DNA of 64,000 nucleotides, taken from Streptococcus ovuberis (lineage in GTDB: Bacteria > Bacillota > Bacilli > Lactobacillales > Streptococcaceae). Shown here piece after piece: positions 63,893 to 64,000 of this stretch (position 1 is the first letter of the stretch; every line of letters begins with the position of its first letter). The position numbers were made by a program, and so were the translations under genes. Location of the stretch: positions 17,715-81,714 of the forward strand of contig NZ_JAAXPR010000010.1 in the NCBI RefSeq assembly GCF_012396585.1, given 5' to 3'. The notes under the pieces are model-generated. The model did not search any database and was not told the origin of the DNA. It saw nothing but the letters and a program-made list of their open reading frames with translations.

Positions 63893-64000
63893 TTAGGCAT
63901 TTAGTAAAAATTGTCTAGGAGATAAATAGTTCAAACATTTCTTTGGATAGTTGTTAATCCAATTTTCGATGAAGGCGACCATTCTTGTGGTCGTTTTCTT
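63893..64000 (-). CDS. IS30-family transposase, C-terminal end (partial)
   Basis: The minus-strand frame from the right edge reads 'TRMVAFIENWINNYPKKCLN' and 'YLSPRQFLLNA' and stops at 63893-63895. The pattern W-I-N-x-Y-P-x-K-x-L-N-Y matches the C-terminus of IS30-family transposases. The rest lies beyond the window. The element's end must lie between about 63865 and 63893. Confidence 0.75.
   Translation of the reverse strand, partial: KKTTTRMVAFIENWINNYPKKCLNYLSPRQFLLNA

Overview
The window is chromosomal DNA of a low-GC Gram-positive coccus. A murB-potABCD operon, XerS beside a difSL site, ylxM-ffh, split coaB/coaC genes and an LPXTG-anchored S8 protease point to Streptococcus. The large cell-envelope protease and the glg genes fit a pyogenic-group species, but I cannot fix the species from sequence alone.

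Layout. 0-9 kb: end of hom, thrB, a membrane-protein gene broken by an IS200 element and a frameshift, murB-potABCD and a ClC transporter. 9-22 kb: an APH-like kinase, nth, rsuA-type synthase, guaC, a DUF2975/HTH pair, a lipoprotein, topA, a SatD/DUF3307 pair, a flavoprotein disulfide reductase of the RclA/Har type, and trmFO. 22-34 kb: a small PspC protein, an ABC-F ATPase, a Bce-type ABC transporter with its two-component system and two Nudix genes, then an operon coding for an ABC permease, its ATPase and a PASTA protein. 34-38.7 kb: the 1539-residue surface protease. 39-41.5 kb: a ROK kinase, xerS and difSL, so this is the replication terminus. 41.5-44.3 kb: a 2.75-kb AT-rich cassette with a DUF4365 nuclease-like gene and a broken zinc-ribbon gene, bounded by inverted copies of a 15-bp motif. 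44.5-53.7 kb, minus strand: a solute-binding lipoprotein, ffh, ylxM, an apparent small RNA, a DUF5052 lipoprotein, a heterodimeric ABC exporter behind a leader-peptide attenuator, and a glucosaminidase. 53.8-63.5 kb, plus strand: coaB-coaC-ECF S component, pgm and glgCDAB, which together lead from glucose-6-P to branched glycogen. The window ends in a CPBP protease remnant cut by an IS30-family element.

Genes left of difSL are mostly on the plus strand, and those from difSL to 53.7 kb are on the minus strand, as expected for forks converging at dif. The coaB-to-glgB block runs against that rule.

The most interesting items are the DUF4365 cassette beside difSL, the leader-peptide/terminator device ahead of the ABC exporter, the unassigned RNA upstream of ylxM-ffh, the tandem promoter/operator of the SatD operon, a 53-bp mini-IS inside a terminator loop, and the ABC-PASTA operon. 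No tRNA, rRNA or CRISPR array was recognised.
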